Below are positions 33,068 through 45,105 of a stretch of DNA of 64,000 nucleotides, in pieces (the first letter of the stretch is position 1; each line of letters opens with the position of its first letter). A program made the position numbers and the translations under genes. The DNA comes from Budorcas taxicolor (Eukaryota; Chordata; Mammalia; Artiodactyla; Bovidae): positions 16,136,434 to 16,200,433 of the forward strand of contig NC_068934.1 of assembly GCF_023091745.1 (NCBI RefSeq), read 5' to 3'. The notes below the pieces were generated by a model, which ran no database searches, was not told where the DNA came from, and saw nothing but the letters and a program-made list of their open reading frames with translations.

Positions 33068-33258
33068 ATTAATACACATTGAGCACTTATAAGGTGCCAG
33101 TTATACATTACTAACTACTTTGTAGGTGCTATATAATTCACACACAATCTCTGGGAGGAAACTAAGGCAAAAGGAGTTTAAGCATTCTCCCTAACATTTA
33201 GAAATAAAATGGAAATACAAACTTATCTCTGAAACCAAACATCTGTGCTTTTAAATGT
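33068..33258 (-). repeat. MIR SINE
   Basis: Antisense MIR: ATTGAGCACTTATAAGGTGC, GGGAGGAAACTAAGGCAAAA and AATACAAACTTATCTCTG. Confidence 0.75.
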
Positions 33259-33761
33259 GGCTTCTCTTTTGAATTCCTCACTTCTTTAGTGAATTCCTCA
33301 CTTCACCAGTACCTGTGCCAGACACTGGTGAAGAATAACAAATGGAACAAGAGTTCCTCAAAATAAAGTCTTATGGGAAACCACCCAAATCTTTAGACAT
33401 CAGAATGGTACACCATGGAGTGAGCAGAGTGGGGAACACAGAAAATTAGAGGACCTTTGCCCATGTAGAGTATCAGCAAATTGATTAAACCAAAGAGCAT
33501 CACAGGGGAGGGATATGGAAGCAAAGTATCTATATGTTCTGAATTTTTTTCAAAAAATCTAAAAATGCGGGCTTTTATGTGTTCTTGTGGGAGTTGAGAA
33601 ATAATTATATCTCTATCTATCTCTCCACCCATTCATATATTCCACATATCCTAAAGAATTATGAAAGTCAAACTAAAAATATCTGTGGGACAGATTACAG
33701 TATTTGTCTTCCAGTAAACATATGTGGAATAAAGTAAAGATTGTATACTTGAAATTAGGTT
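33259..33761. other. No gene or repeat recognised
   Basis: A short direct repeat GAATTCCTCACTTC occurs twice at about 33272-33305. Otherwise nothing is supported. Confidence 0.5.
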
Positions 33762-33935
33762 GGCCAGGATTATATTTTCATGCTACCACTTATTAGAGTT
33801 CGGAAACTGGGCAAACTTGGTCTCTCTGAGTGCCATTTTGCTCACCTGTAGAATGTAGAGAGAGTATTACTAAAACTCTTAAGTTTATGGAGACAATTAA
33901 ATGAGAAAAAATAATACAAGTTTAGCACACAGTTG
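33762..33935 (+). repeat. MIR SINE
   Basis: GCTACCACTTATTAGAGTTC, GGAAACTGGGCAAACTTGG, then CTCACCTGTAGAATG and ACAATTAAATGAG. Confidence 0.75.
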
Positions 33936-33980
33936 ACAATATATATTATTTTCTCTCCTTTACCATCCAACCTATACACA

Positions 33981-34193
33981 CGTGCTAAGTGACTCCATTC
34001 ATATCTGACTCTATGTGACCCCCTGTGCCCACCAGGCTCCTCTGCCCATGAGATTCTCCAGGCAAGATTATTAGGTTGGATTGCCATACCCTCTTCCAAG
34101 GGATCTTCCTGACCCAGGGATCAAACCCACATCTCTTACGTCTCCTGCACTGGCAAGCAGATTCTTTACAACTCTCACCACCCAAGCCAGAGG
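33981..34193 (-). mobile_element. Bov-tA SINE, near complete
   Basis: Antisense copy with the 3' end at left (ATATCTGACTCTATGTGACC), the body (TTCTCCAGGCAAGATTATTA) and the tRNA head at right (GGATCAAACCCACATCTC, then CTGGCAAGCAGATTCTTTA). Confidence 0.93.
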
Positions 34194-34677
34194 TAGATAT
34201 ATCCATAAAAGCAAAGTGTTGCTTGGTTGGTAGTATCTAGAATGGCTTACAGAGAAAGTGGTCCATTTTAGGTAGACTTCAAAGGGGAGTATTATTTGGA
34301 GAAAAGTGACCCTTATGAAGATAATGCTACAAGTGAAATCTAAGTGCTGGAATTATTTAGACAGTGTACAACTCTTTTTTGAATAAAATATAGTTTGATA
34401 TAAGTCCTTTGCTGAAGGAAGTCCTTTGCTGAAGATAAGACTTGGAGCATATGCTGTAGTCACATTATAGAAAGCTTAAAATTCAAGATATGGAGCATAA
34501 TTATAACTGAGAATGCCTCAAAGAACCACTGTGCTTATTATTATTATTTATGAAGAGATATAATCAAGTTTACTTAGGGAGTTTAACCTCATAGCACCAC
34601 AAATAATGGATGTTAGGGAAAGTCCATCAGTGGGAAGAATAGTCAAGAGATCACTCAATTGGTTCAGGATATGGTCT
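34194..34677. other. Weak antisense L2; otherwise unassigned
   Basis: The stretch at about 34215-34540 has an L2-like antisense character (low confidence). A local direct repeat of AAGTCCTTTGCTGAAG occurs at 34403-34436. Confidence 0.35.
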
Positions 34678-34810
34678 ATCATGGAGAAGGAAATGGCAAC
34701 CCACTCCAGTATTCTTGCCTGGAGAACGGACAGAGGACCTGGCTAGCTACAGTCTATGGGGTCGCAAGAGTCGGACTCGACTTAGCCACTAAACCACCAC
34801 CACTACCACC
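34678..34810 (+). mobile_element. Bov-tA type SINE, headless
   Basis: TGGAGAAGGAAATGGCAACC to GGGTCGCAAGAGTCGG...CTAAACCACCACC. ATGGTCT at 34671-34677 and 34811-34817 is a plausible short target duplication. Confidence 0.9.
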
Positions 34811-35354
34811 ATGGTCTGTGAGCTGCTGTTAGTGGAAATGGAGAAGAAAATCTAGGTAAGCGCACCCTCAAAGATTAGTGGAAGAGATATAAGATAGTGG
34901 ACTTTCCCCGTTGTTGGAGTTGCTGATTAGAAATGGGAGGCAAGAAACAGAAGGATCGAATGTGAATTGAGACCTGGGAGGACAGAGGAGTGGAGGAACT
35001 CTAAATTCAGGTGGGTTTAGATCTTTATTCTCCCAGTTGCTCCCTGTGTCACTGAGGATAGGGTACTCTACATTTTCAATGTCGGCTTCTCCATGTGTCA
35101 AATAAAAATACCTAATTTCAGCGCTGTTTTGAAAAGAGAATGAGGTGGAGTGTTTCATTAGGATAGACTAAGCAAGCATATAGTCTCTTGATAAATGGAA
35201 ATTCCCCATTTTCTCCTTTGTGTTCAATAGCATGCTCCTTGGAACAAACATGTTTCTTTCTTATTTTTTTCCTATCACTTTTGTCTCCATAGGAGATAAG
35301 TCCAGTGTTCCATTGAAAGCAGCTAGAAACGTATATGTACTCCTTGCACACCAA
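34811..35354. other. No gene or repeat recognised
   Basis: Unique-looking; open frames here have no recognisable homology. Confidence 0.5.
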
Positions 35355-36145
35355 AGAACTTTTGAGAATCTTCTGTAACACCTCAGTTCAAAAGCATCAA
35401 TTCTCCAGTGCTCAGTTTTCTTTATAGTCCAACTCTCACATCCATACTATCCACATCCGTCCATCCACTACTGGAAAAACCATAGCTTTGACTAGATGGA
35501 CATTTGTCAGTAAAGTGATGTCTCTGCTTTTTAATATGCTGTCTAGGTTTGTAATAGCTTTTCTTCCAAGGAGCAAGCATCTTCTATTTCATGGCTGCAG
35601 TCACCATCTTCAGTAATTTGGGAGCACAAAACAATAAAGTTTCTCACTGTTTTCGCTGTTTCCTCATCTATTTGCCATGAAATCATGGGACCAGATGCCG
35701 TGATCTTAGTTTTCTGAATGTTGAGCCTTAAGTCAACTTTTTCACTCTCCTCTTTCACTTTCATCAAGAGGCTCATTAGTTCTTCTTTGTTTTCTGCCAT
35801 AAGGGTGGTGTTATCTGCATATCTGAGGTTACTGATATTTCTCCCAGCAACCTTAATTCCAGTTTGTGTTTCATCCAGCCTGGCATTCTGCATGATGTAC
35901 GCTGCATAGAAGTTAAATAAGCAGGGTGACAATATACAGCTTTGATGTTCTCCTTTCCTGATTTGGAACCAGTTTGTTGTTCCATGTCCGGTTCTAACTG
36001 TTGCTTCTTGACCTGCATACAGATTTCTCAGGAGTCAGGTAAGGTGCTCTGGTATTTCCATCTCTTAAAGAATTTTCCACAGTTTGTTGTGATCCACACA
36101 GACAACAGTTTGGGTGTAGTCAATAAAGCAGAAGTAGATATATAC
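35355..36145 (-). mobile_element. BovB LINE fragment, old
   Basis: Antisense BovB RT from the VKKTEHWR-like region (left) back through the YADD-equivalent (LRYADN in this copy, so the second catalytic Asp is lost), motif B and part of motif A. The 3' tail is missing and the frame is broken near 35935. Diverged from the young copies. Confidence 0.9.
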
Positions 36146-36329
36146 CGAATAAACAATAGATTGGTTTGAAAAGTGGTCTCTGGGGGCTTTGACCAATGCC
36201 TCAGTGAAATATGCAAAAGGTCAAGAAGCCAGAAATTCCAAAGAAAAATAAGACATTAGACTATTCCTGTAACTTGTATACCACCCAAACAGTAAATGAA
36301 CATTATTTAAAGTTAGTCCTATCAGATCT
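36146..36329. other. No gene or repeat recognised
   Basis: Short unassigned spacer. Confidence 0.5.
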
Positions 36330-36402
36330 GGGCTTCCTTGGGGGCTCAGTGGGTAAAGAATTGGCCTGCAATGCAGGAGACCCAGGTTCAATCCCTATGA
36401 CT
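36330..36402 (+). mobile_element. Bov-tA SINE, tRNA head only
   Basis: GGCTTCCTTGGGGGCTCAGT through AGGTTCAATCCC; the body and tail are absent, so only the tRNA-related part remains. Confidence 0.85.
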
Positions 36403-36924
36403 CTGTATAGACTTTGGAACTGCTTCTGGTTTAAAGGAGGAAAGCAAACACAAAGTAACTTTGTGTTGGATTTTTAAGTGCCTAGTATCTGCCATAGTTT
36501 CTGGCATATGGCTGCTGTCTCTCATCCATTCTTCTTGCCAGGGAGACCAGACATGAAAGGTCTCCTCTCTTGGTGGAGTGGAGAGAAGGGATAGCAATTC
36601 TGCTTTTCACATCTGTTCCTCTGGCCTGAACCATTGGCAGTGACCAAAGGATGGAAAATCTACTCGTCCGTCTCAACAGCCAAGAGGACACGGGGAAAGC
36701 AGCCTTCCAACCAGAGCACAGAGCCAACTGGCAGGAGGCTTCCCTTCTCCTCTTCAGAATACACGTTACACTGCCAGATAAACTATACTCAGGGCACTGC
36801 TTAAGTCAACAGCCAGGATTTAATTGGTTTTGTTTTTTAAAACCTCTTGAACTTATCAACAATTCTGCAAAGAGGCTACTTGCATAAAAGGACTCAGCTA
36901 AACTTATGATTGTGTAATAATAAA
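36403..36924. other. No gene or repeat recognised
   Basis: Unique-looking. Overlapping small frames on both strands have no recognisable homology. Confidence 0.45.
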
Positions 36925-37312
36925 AATATTAAAAGCTACAATTATTAGGTACTTACTATGTAGGAGCAGAGTGCTAGGCACTTCAGTTACTATATCCTGT
37001 TTAATCCTCACAATAAGTGAGCTGTAACTATTACATTACCTTTGTGGATGAAGAGCAGACTAAGAGAGGAGAAATGGCTTGATTAGGGGTTTACTCCTAG
37101 ATGATGTATAAATTTTATAATTGTTTCAGCATTCTAGTAGATGCTGAAAGTGCTTTGAAGTTATATAGGAACCTATGTAATAGCCAAGAGAGATGCCAAT
37201 GTGTTCATGTTACTGATGAGGAAACTAAGATGAAGAATATGTGAGTGATGTACCCCAGATTTCACTGCTAGGACATCTTGGAACTGAATTCACACCAGGC
37301 CTTCCAATTTTA
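36925..37312 (-). repeat. Two MIR SINEs in a row
   Basis: One antisense MIR at about 36925-37090 (TACTTACTATGTAGGAGCAG, TTTAATCCTCACAATAAG) and a second at about 37145-37312 (TACTGATGAGGAAACTAAG, GGAACTGAATTCACACCAGG). Confidence 0.7.
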
Positions 37313-37337
37313 AGTGAATTTTTCACCCAGTATAACT

Positions 37338-37543
37338 TCCCAGGTGGCTCAGTGGTAAAGAATCTGCCTGCCAATGCAGGAGACTTGAGTTCAGTCCCTG
37401 GGTTGGGACGATTCCCTGGAGAAGGAAACGGCAAACCCCTCTAGTATTCTTCCCGGGAAAATCCCATGGATGGAGAAACCTGAGGGGCTACAGTCCATGG
37501 GGTCACAAAGAGCTGGACACAGCTGAGCACAAGCATGATGATG
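37338..37543 (+). mobile_element. Bov-tA SINE, complete, perfect TSD
   Basis: The head with box A/B, the body and the end (GGGGTCACAAAGAGCTGGAC) are complete. A perfect 13 bp duplication ACCCAGTATAACT lies at 37325-37337 and 37544-37556. Confidence 0.96.
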
Positions 37544-37716
37544 ACCCAGTATAACTGGTGTAAGTTTCAATGTCTTTGTAAGGGGAAAGATAAAGGAGAA
37601 GGTTCATGAGCAAACAGCATACGTTAGAAGGGACCTCAGTTAACGTGGATTCAGCCAGATTTACCTCTCTGAACCTCGGCCTATTCATCTGGAACAAATA
37701 AATAAATAGATATATA

Positions 37717-37833
37717 GTGAAAGTGAAGTGAAGTTGCTCAGTCGTGTCCAACTCTTTGTGACCCGTGGACCATAGCCAACAAAGCTCTTCCATCCATGGG
37801 ATTCTCCAGGCAAGAATACTGGAGTGGGTTGCC
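37717..37833 (-). mobile_element. Bov-A type SINE
   Basis: Antisense single-unit body: AGTCGTGTCCAACTCTTTGT to CAAGAATACTGGAGTGGGTT. Confidence 0.92.
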
Positions 37834-38424
37834 ATATATAAATACTTATAAAGTCCTAATCAAGATTAACAGTTATTTACAAAGTTTCTATCCCAACTTC
37901 TGGTGTAGATATTAGGCACTCCAAAAGCAGGAGCATCTTCCAAGTTTAATTAAAGCTGAAGAAACCAGAAAAAATGTGAATGCACTTTGGGCATGGAACT
38001 AGTTCACTTGCTCATTGATTAATATGTGAAATGGTAGTGAGATTTTTATCTTAAATCTGTTGCCATCCCACCCAGAATTTACATTTACATTGTGGAAGCA
38101 TAAGGTAAGATTTTGATAGCACCTTCCTCTCTCATGGCAAGATGAGTTCTCAGAAAAACATGTTTGAACAAGTAGAAACCATTATTCACTGTATCATTCA
38201 AAAAGAAGTACAGAAAACAGGTACCACTAGAGATGTTTTAAGCAAGAATGGATTTAGCATAGGGAACTAGAGGCTTTAAATTCATCAAGTAGGCTGAAGG
38301 GATGGAGTGTAATCTGGGTCTCCAGCAAATACCCCCAAACAATATAATTAACCCACAGGGAAGTAATCCTGGGGTTACTTTTGGAACTTCGTACTTTGAA
38401 CCCATCACCGCTGCTGTCCTCATT
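37834..38424. other. No gene or repeat recognised
   Basis: Unique-looking DNA. Confidence 0.5.
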
Positions 38425-38427
38425 CAT

Positions 38428-39410
38428 TCAATTCAGTTCAGTTGCTCAGTCGTGTCCGACTCTTTGTGACCCCATGAATCGCAGCACGCGAGACCTCCCT
38501 GTCCATCACCAACTCCCAGAGTTCACTCAGATTCACATCCATTGAGTCAGTGATGCCATCCAGCCATCTCATCCTCTGTCCTCCCCTTCTCCTCCTGCCC
38601 CTAATCCCTCCCAGCATCAAAGTCTTTCCCAATGAATCAACTCTTTGCATGACATGGCCAAAGTACTGGAGTTTCAGCTTTAGCATCATTCCTTCCAAAG
38701 AAATCCCAGGGTTGATCTCCTTCAGAATGGTCTGGTTGGATCTCCTTGCAGTCCAAGGGACTCTCAAGAGTCTTCCCCAACACCACAGTTCAAAAGCATC
38801 AATTCTTCGGCGCTCAGCCTTCTTCGCAGTCCAAGTCTCACATCCATACATGACCACAGGAAAAACCATAGCCTTGACTAGACAGACCTTAGTCGGCAAA
38901 GTAATGTCTCTGCTTTTGAATATACTATCTAGGTTGATCATAACTTTTCTTCTAGGGAGTAAGCGTCTTTTAATTTCATGGCTGCAATAACCATCCGCAG
39001 TGATTCTGAAGCCCCCCAAAATAAAGTCTGACACTGTTTCCACTGTTTCCCCATCTATTTCCCATGAAGTGATGGGACCAGATGCCATGATCTTTGTTTT
39101 CTGAATGTTGAGCTTTAAGCCAACTTTTTCACTCTCCTCTTTCACTTTCATCAAGAGGCTTTTTAGTTCCTCTTCACTTTCTGCCATAAGGGTGGTGTCA
39201 TCTGCATATCTGAGGTTGTTGATATTTCTCCCGGCAATCTTGATTCCAGCTTGTGTTTCTTCCAGCCCAGCGTTTCTCATGATGTACTCGGCATATAAGT
39301 TAAAGAAGCAGGGTGACAATATGCAGCCTAGATGTACTCCTTTTCCTATTTGGAACCAGTCTGTTGTTCCATGTCCAGTTCTAACTGTTGCTTTCTGACC
39401 TGCATACACC
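38428..39410 (-). mobile_element. BovB LINE, 5'-truncated, young
   Basis: Antisense BovB with its tail (AATTCAGTTCAGTTGCTCAG) at the left and a 5' truncation at about 39410, just after RT motif A. The coding frame is fully open (next entry). I could not identify a convincing target duplication. Confidence 0.94.
38438..39409 (-). pseudogene. BovB RT C-terminal part, open frame
   Basis: A 323-codon open frame reads NLYAGQKATVRTGHGTTDWF-type sequence, then motif B (KGVHLGCILSPC), the YADD box and the complete RTE C-terminus ending HGVTKSRTRLSN. The endonuclease and RT motif A are missing, so it cannot be a working polymerase. The open state reflects recent insertion rather than selection. Confidence 0.88.
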
Positions 39411-39853
39411 CAAATTATGGAGAGAGTTACCCAGTGTCTTCACACCAGGGAACAAGGAATTGTGTCGAGGAGTATCTGCCACCACTGTTTCTGCTGCTTC
39501 TCCCAGCCACCCGGGAAGCTGGGCATGGGATGAGGCTGCATTGAGCCTTCATGTCCCCTGAGTGTTCCCATGCAGACACAGTGAAAAAGAGATGAAAAAT
39601 GTCTTCTGTCTCAATCCTGACTTCAGACCTCAAAATACATCCAACAGCACTTCTTTACACCCAGAATAATACAGGTAAATAATTGTATTTTTTGGCTTAG
39701 TTTTTCAAACTCTCCTGAGAGAAATAATTTGGGATGGAGGTTGAACTGATGCACCCAAAAGTGCAGTGCACTTATTTTTCTGGGCCAGTATGAGGTTCAC
39801 AGTGGCATCTTAAAGTATCAACCTATCAAAGAAGGAGATAGAAGAGACGTGCG
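39411..39853. other. No gene or repeat recognised
   Basis: Unique-looking DNA between two antisense BovB copies. Confidence 0.5.
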
Positions 39854-40005
39854 TCAGTCCCTGAATTAGGAAGATTCCTGGAGTAAGAAATGGCAACTCA
39901 CTCCAGTATTATAGCCTGGAAAATTCCATGGACAGAGGAGCTGGGGTGGGTTACAACCCACAGGGTCACACAGAGTTGGACATGACTGAATGACTCAGCA
40001 CACAC
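39854..40005 (+). mobile_element. Bov-tA SINE fragment
   Basis: CAGTCCCTGAATTAGGAAG to GGGTCACACAGAGTTGGAC, then a short CA-rich tail. The tRNA head is truncated. Confidence 0.88.
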
Positions 40006-40109
40006 AGATAGAGTGTGATGATGTTCACATAGGAGAATTTTTACATGATTGGGGGGAAAGTGATGTCACATAACTGACTTTCAGCTTCCTCAGTTCCAAC
40101 AAGGAATTA

Positions 40110-40189
40110 GGTTCTAATGTTCTACTGTGAAATTGATATGAGATGATGTCTAAATTGCCTAACATAGTGCTTGACACAGTATATTCCCT
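40110..40189 (+). repeat. MIR 3' fragment
   Basis: TGAAATTGATATGAGATGATG and CATAGTGCTTGACACAGTA are like the MIR 3' end; the BovB appears to have inserted in it. Confidence 0.5.
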
Positions 40190-42733
40190 CAGTTCAGTTC
40201 AGTTCAGTCGCCCAGTCGTGTCTGACTCTTTGCGACCCCATGAATCGCAGCACACCAGGTCTCCCTGTCCATCACCAACTCCTGGAGTTCACTTAGACTC
40301 ACGTCCATTGAGTCCGTGATGCCATCCAGCCGTCTCATCCTGGGTTGTCCCCTTCTCCTCCTGCCCCCAATCTCTCCCAGCATCAGAGTCTTTTCCACTG
40401 AGTCAACTCTTTGCATGAGGTGGCCAAAGTACTGGAGTTTCAGCTTTAGCAACATTCATTCCAAAGAAATCCCAGGGTTGACCTCCTTCACAATGGACTG
40501 GTTGGATCTCCTTGCAGTCCAAGGGACTCTCAAGAGTCTTCTCCAACACCACAGTTCAAAAGCATCAATTCTTCAGTGCTCAGCCTTCTTCACAGTCCAA
40601 CTCTCACATCCATACATGACCACAGGAAAAACCATAGCCTTGACTAGACGGACCTTAGTCGGCAAAGTAATATCTCTGCTTTTGAATATGCTATCTAGGT
40701 TGGTCATAACTTTTCTCCCAAGGAGTAAGTATCTTTTAATTTCATGGCTGCAGTCACCATCTGCAGTGATTTTGGAGCCCCCAAAAATAAAGTCTGACAC
40801 TGTTTCCACTGTTTCCCCATCTATTTCCCATGAAGTGATGGGACCAGATGCCATGATCTTTGTTTTCTGAATGTTGAGCTTTAAGCCAACTTTTTCACTC
40901 TCCTCTTTCACTTTCATCAAGAGGCTTTTTAGTTCCTCTTCACTTTCTGCCATAAGGGTGGTGTCATTTGCATATCTGAGGTTGTTGATATTTCTCCCGG
41001 CAATCTTGATTCCAGCTTGTGTTTCTTCCAGCCCAGCGTTTCTCATGATGTACTCTGCATAGAAGTTAAAGAAGCAGGGTGACAATATACAGCCTTGACA
41101 TATTCCTTTTCCTATTTGGAACCAGTCTGTTGTTCCATGTCCAGTTCTAACTGTTGCTTCCTGACCTGCATACAGATTTCTGAAGAGGCAGGTCAGGTGG
41201 TCTGGTATTCCCATCTCTCTCAAAATTTTCCACAGTTTATTGTGATCCACACAGTCAAAGGCTTTGGCATAGTCAATAAAGCAGAAATAGATGTTTTTCT
41301 GGAACTCTCTTGCTTTTTCCATGACCCAGCGGATATTGGCAATTTGATCTCTGGTTCCCCTGCCTTTTCTAAAACCAGCTTGAATGTCAGGGAGTTCACA
41401 GTTCACGTATTGCTGAAGTTTGGCTTGGAGAATTTTGAGCATTACTTTACTAACATGTGAGATGAGTGTAATTGTGCTGTAGTTTGAGCATTCTTTTGCA
41501 TTGCCTTTCTTTGGGATTGGAATGAAAACTGACATTTTCTAGTCCTGTGGCCACTGCTGAGCCCTCCAAACTTGCTGGCATATTGAGTGCAGCACTTTGA
41601 CAGCATCATCTATCAGGATTTGAAATAGCTCAACTGGAATTCCATCACCTCCCCTAGTTTTGTTTGTAGTGATGCTTTCTAAGGCCCATTTGACTTCACA
41701 TTCCAGGATGTCTGGCTCTAGATTAGTGATCACATCACCATGATTATCTGGGTCATGAAGATTTTTTTGGACAGTTCTTCTGTGTATTCTTGCCACCTCT
41801 TCTTAATATCTTCTGCTTCTGTTAGGTCCAGACCATTTCTGTCCTTTAGCGAGCCCATCTTTGCATGAAATGTTTCCTTGGTATCTCTCATTTTCTTGAA
41901 GAGATCTCTAGTCTTTCCCATTCTGTTGTTTTCCTCTATTTCTTTGCATTGCTGAAGAACACTTTCTTATCTCTTCTTGCTGTTCTTTGGAACTCTGCAT
42001 TCAGATGCTTATATCTTTCCTTTTCTCCTTGGCTTTTCACTTCTCTTCTTTTCACAGCTGTTTGTAATGCCTCCCCAGACAGTCATTTTGCTTTTTTACA
42101 TTTCTTTTCCATGGGGATGCTCTTGATCCCTGTCTCCTGTACAATGTCACAAACCTCATTCCATAGTTCATCAGGCACTCTATCTATCAGATTTAGACCC
42201 TTAAATCTATTTCTCACTTCCACTGTATAATCAGAATGGATTTGATTTAGGTCATACCTGAATGGTCTAGCGGTTTTCCCTACTTTCTTCAATTTAAGTC
42301 TGAATTTGGCAATAAGGAGTTCATGATCTGAGCCACAGTCAGCTCCTGGTCTTTTTTTGTTTTTGCTGACTGTATAGAGCTTCTCCATCTTTGGCTGCAA
42401 AGAATAGAATCAGTCTGATTTCGGTGTTGACCATCTGATGATGTCCATGTGTAGAGTCTTCTCTTGTGTTGTTGGAAGAGGGTGTTTGCTATGACCAGTG
42501 CATTTTCTTGGCAAAACTCTATTTGTCTTTGCCCTGCTTCATTCTGCATTCCAAGGCCAAATTTGCCTGTTACTCCAGGTGTTTCTTGACTTCCTACTTT
42601 TGCATTCCAGTCCCCTATAATGAAAAGGACATGTTTTTTGGGTGTTAGTTCTAAAAGATCTTGTAGGTCTTCATAAAACCATTCAACTTCAGTTTCTTGA
42701 CCGTTACTGATTGGGGCATAGACTTGGATAACC
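40190..42733 (-). mobile_element. BovB LINE, longest copy, with endonuclease
   Basis: This antisense BovB of about 2.5 kb reaches from the tail (CAGTTCAGTTCAGTTCAGTC) through the C-terminus, RT, linker and most of the endonuclease. RT frame 40573-41535 carries FIDYAKAFDCVDH and LRYANDTTLMAE, so the YADD box is YAND (catalytic Asp changed). The endonuclease part reads VIQVYAP, FIIGDWNAKVGSQE, YTWTSSDGQHRNQ and GSDHELL over frames around 42160-42740. Several frameshifts (for example near 40456-40573, 41535, 41796 and 42289-42400) disable it. CCCTCAGT at 40186-40193 and 42732-42739 is a possible target duplication. Confidence 0.94.
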
Positions 42734-42739
42734 CTCAGT

Positions 42740-43479
42740 AAATAATAATTCTGTGTAAAACCTAAAGCATATAGAAAACCACCATAGTATACCGCATGTA
42801 GGCAATGTTTAGTAAAAATATATGTTGCACGTGTGAATTGCATTATGTGGGGAAAAAATTATGTTCCAATATTTAGTCCAAAAGAATTATGTTCCAAGAC
42901 TTATGTCCAATGTTTCACTTACTTTATTTTTCATTTACTTTATTTTTCACTTACTTTATTTTTCACTTAATCTTTTATAAATAGGACCTATTATTGTTTG
43001 GTTTAAAGAACAGAACTAATCTTATGTGAAAACACAGGAGTCTCAAGCATTTCTTGAATATTGGATGTTCTTCATAGCATTTGGGGGGACTCATACTGTC
43101 ACTGAGCATGTGATTGTAAATTGAATACTGGCTGCTGTTACATCCATAAACTTCCCTAAGGGAAGAAGATGCCCTGCTTTTGTTAGAAAGAAAAAGTTAT
43201 TCAGGGCATGGGGTTCAAACAAGCTTAATATGCATGAGGATTTGTTTTGACCCTACCAAATAATTGACTGCATTTGTTTCCTCACTATGGAACTGAAGTA
43301 ACTGACCTCTCATATATATTAATACTTTAAACACAGGAATGTGTAACTAAATTTATAAGTCTGACACAAGGCCCTGTGAGTCCATACCAGATACCCAACT
43401 AGTACATTACTCAGCCATGACTTTGTTCAGTCTCCTGGAATGTTCCTCTGTCTGCTCAGCATGGAATAGGAATATGGAG
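42740..43479. other. Unassigned, with 16 bp minisatellite
   Basis: A 16 bp unit CACTTACTTTATTTTT is repeated about 3.5 times at 42916-42970. A rough local duplication around GAATTATGTTCCAA precedes it. No gene is seen. Confidence 0.7.
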
Positions 43480-43665
43480 AAAGAGCAATAATTTTGATTT
43501 TATGTGAACCTGAGTTCAGTTCTCACCTTGGCCACTTATCTCTGTGATCTACCATCTCAAAGCCTCAATGTTATCCTATGAAAAATGGGTATACTTATTT
43601 CCTAGGTTGTTGTGAGGATTAGAGAGTGTAATTTTGATGAAACAGGCAGTGTAGTAATGAGCATA
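43480..43665 (+). repeat. MIR SINE
   Basis: TGAACCTGAGTTCAGTTCTC, CCACTTATCTCTGTGATC and CTAGGTTGTTGTGAGGATTA. Confidence 0.75.
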
Positions 43666-44174
43666 CAGTTCATAATGTTGCTTTTTCTATTTTTATCAAT
43701 AAAATACTGCAATAAATTTTTTGACATTATATTTGACCATTTCACCTAGAATTCTACTTATTTAATATTTAGTTAGAGTCCCAGGTAAATGTCAGAGATG
43801 TCTGTTTCAAAGAGAATGCTTTGCTACATTTTTGTTTGAGAGTGTTTAGCCTGGCAATGATGGAGAAAGAGTGCTCAAATTAACTGCTATGTAGTCTCCA
43901 GAATATAGTAGCTTAACCTGAACAATTTAATTTGCATTCTCCAGAAGTAGTATTTATCTGGAAAATGCTTACTATTTCATAGTGGCAGATGATCTTAGTG
44001 ACATTTTAAAGTAAGGCCGGTAGTCCTATTTGGGATGTGTGAACTCCTCAACGAAGTCACTCACCTCCACACCAGGGAAACCAGAATGAATGTGTTCTTT
44101 TGGCTCTCTGAAAGATGCAAAAATGTGTATAAAGGGATGTGGAAATAAGGTAGGACTTAAAATCGAAGGAGTCT
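43666..44174. other. No gene or repeat recognised
   Basis: AT-rich unique-looking DNA. Confidence 0.5.
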
Positions 44175-44188
44175 ACTTTGGGTTTGAG

Positions 44189-44405
44189 GGGCTTCCCTGG
44201 TGGCTCAGAGGGTAAAGCGTCTGCCTGCAATGTGGGAGACCTGGGTTCAATCCCTGGGTTCGGTCCCTGGGTCAGGAAGATCCCTTGGAAAAGTGGCAAC
44301 CCACTCTGGTACTCTCGCCTGGAGAATCCCATGGATGGAGAAGCCTGGGAGGTCCATGGGGTTGCAAAGTTGGACACAACTGAGCAACTTCACTTTCACT
44401 TTTTC
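44189..44405 (+). mobile_element. Bov-tA SINE, complete
   Basis: Complete copy with a duplicated CCCTGGGTTC/CCCTGGGTCA motif in the tRNA-body junction. Imperfect flanks ACTTTGGGTTTGAG (44175-44188) and ACTTTGGTCTCGTTTGAG (44406-44423) may be the target duplication. Confidence 0.92.
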
Positions 44406-44429
44406 ACTTTGGTCTCGTTTGAGAGTAAA

Positions 44430-44795
44430 CTTGAAATGTTCCTGAACCTCTTTGAGCCAGTTTCTTTGCCTATGAAGTGATAATAAAATGAAACCAGGTT
44501 CACAAATTTTCGGTGAGAATTAAAAATAAGCGGGTATCTCTCAAAATGATGTGAGTGATTGAAAGTAGAGACTCTGGAGTCAAATGGCCAATATTTGACT
44601 CTTAGCTTCACCACTGACCACCTGACTTACCTTGAGCAAGCTACCTAACCTTTCTGTAGTCAGTTTTCTCATATGAAAAAACAAACAAATAAAGGGGAGG
44701 AGCAAGTTTTACAACCCATACGATATTTAAAAGAGTGTTAAGAATGTTAAAAGAGATAATGCATCTAAGTAAGTGCATAGTGACTATGAAGGATT
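44430..44795 (+). repeat. Two MIR SINE pieces
   Basis: A 3' MIR part at about 44430-44535 (CTGAACCTCTTTGAGCCAG) and a longer copy at about 44553-44795 (AGACTCTGGAGTCAAATGG, TTGAGCAAGCTACCTAACC). Confidence 0.75.
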
Positions 44796-44848
44796 GCTAT
44801 AACTGATTTGATAAACTGTACTGGTTTCATTATGAACCTTCTCATGCA

Positions 44849-44963
44849 GGCTCAGTCCTGTCCAACTCTTCGTGACCCCATGGACTGTTACCCACCAGGC
44901 TCCTCTGTCCATGGAATTTTCCAGGCAAGAATACTGGAGCATGTTGCCACTTCCTACTCCAGT
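44849..44963 (-). mobile_element. Bov-A type SINE
   Basis: Antisense body: CAACTCTTCGTGACCCCATG to GCAAGAATACTGGAGCATG. Confidence 0.9.
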
Positions 44964-44984
44964 ATTACTCTTCTTGTATCACAT

Positions 44985-45105
44985 CAAATGGTGATTTGCT
45001 CCCCTGTCTGTCCTCCTAGCAAAGATGCAAGTTCATTGAGGACAGGTGCCATGTTGTATCCATCTTTGTCACATCAGTACCCAACATGGTAGTTTGCACA
45101 AAATA
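44985..45105 (+). repeat. L2 LINE 3' end
   Basis: TGCAAGTTCATTGAGGACAG and ATCCATCTTTGTCACATCAG are the sense L2 3' end. Confidence 0.7.
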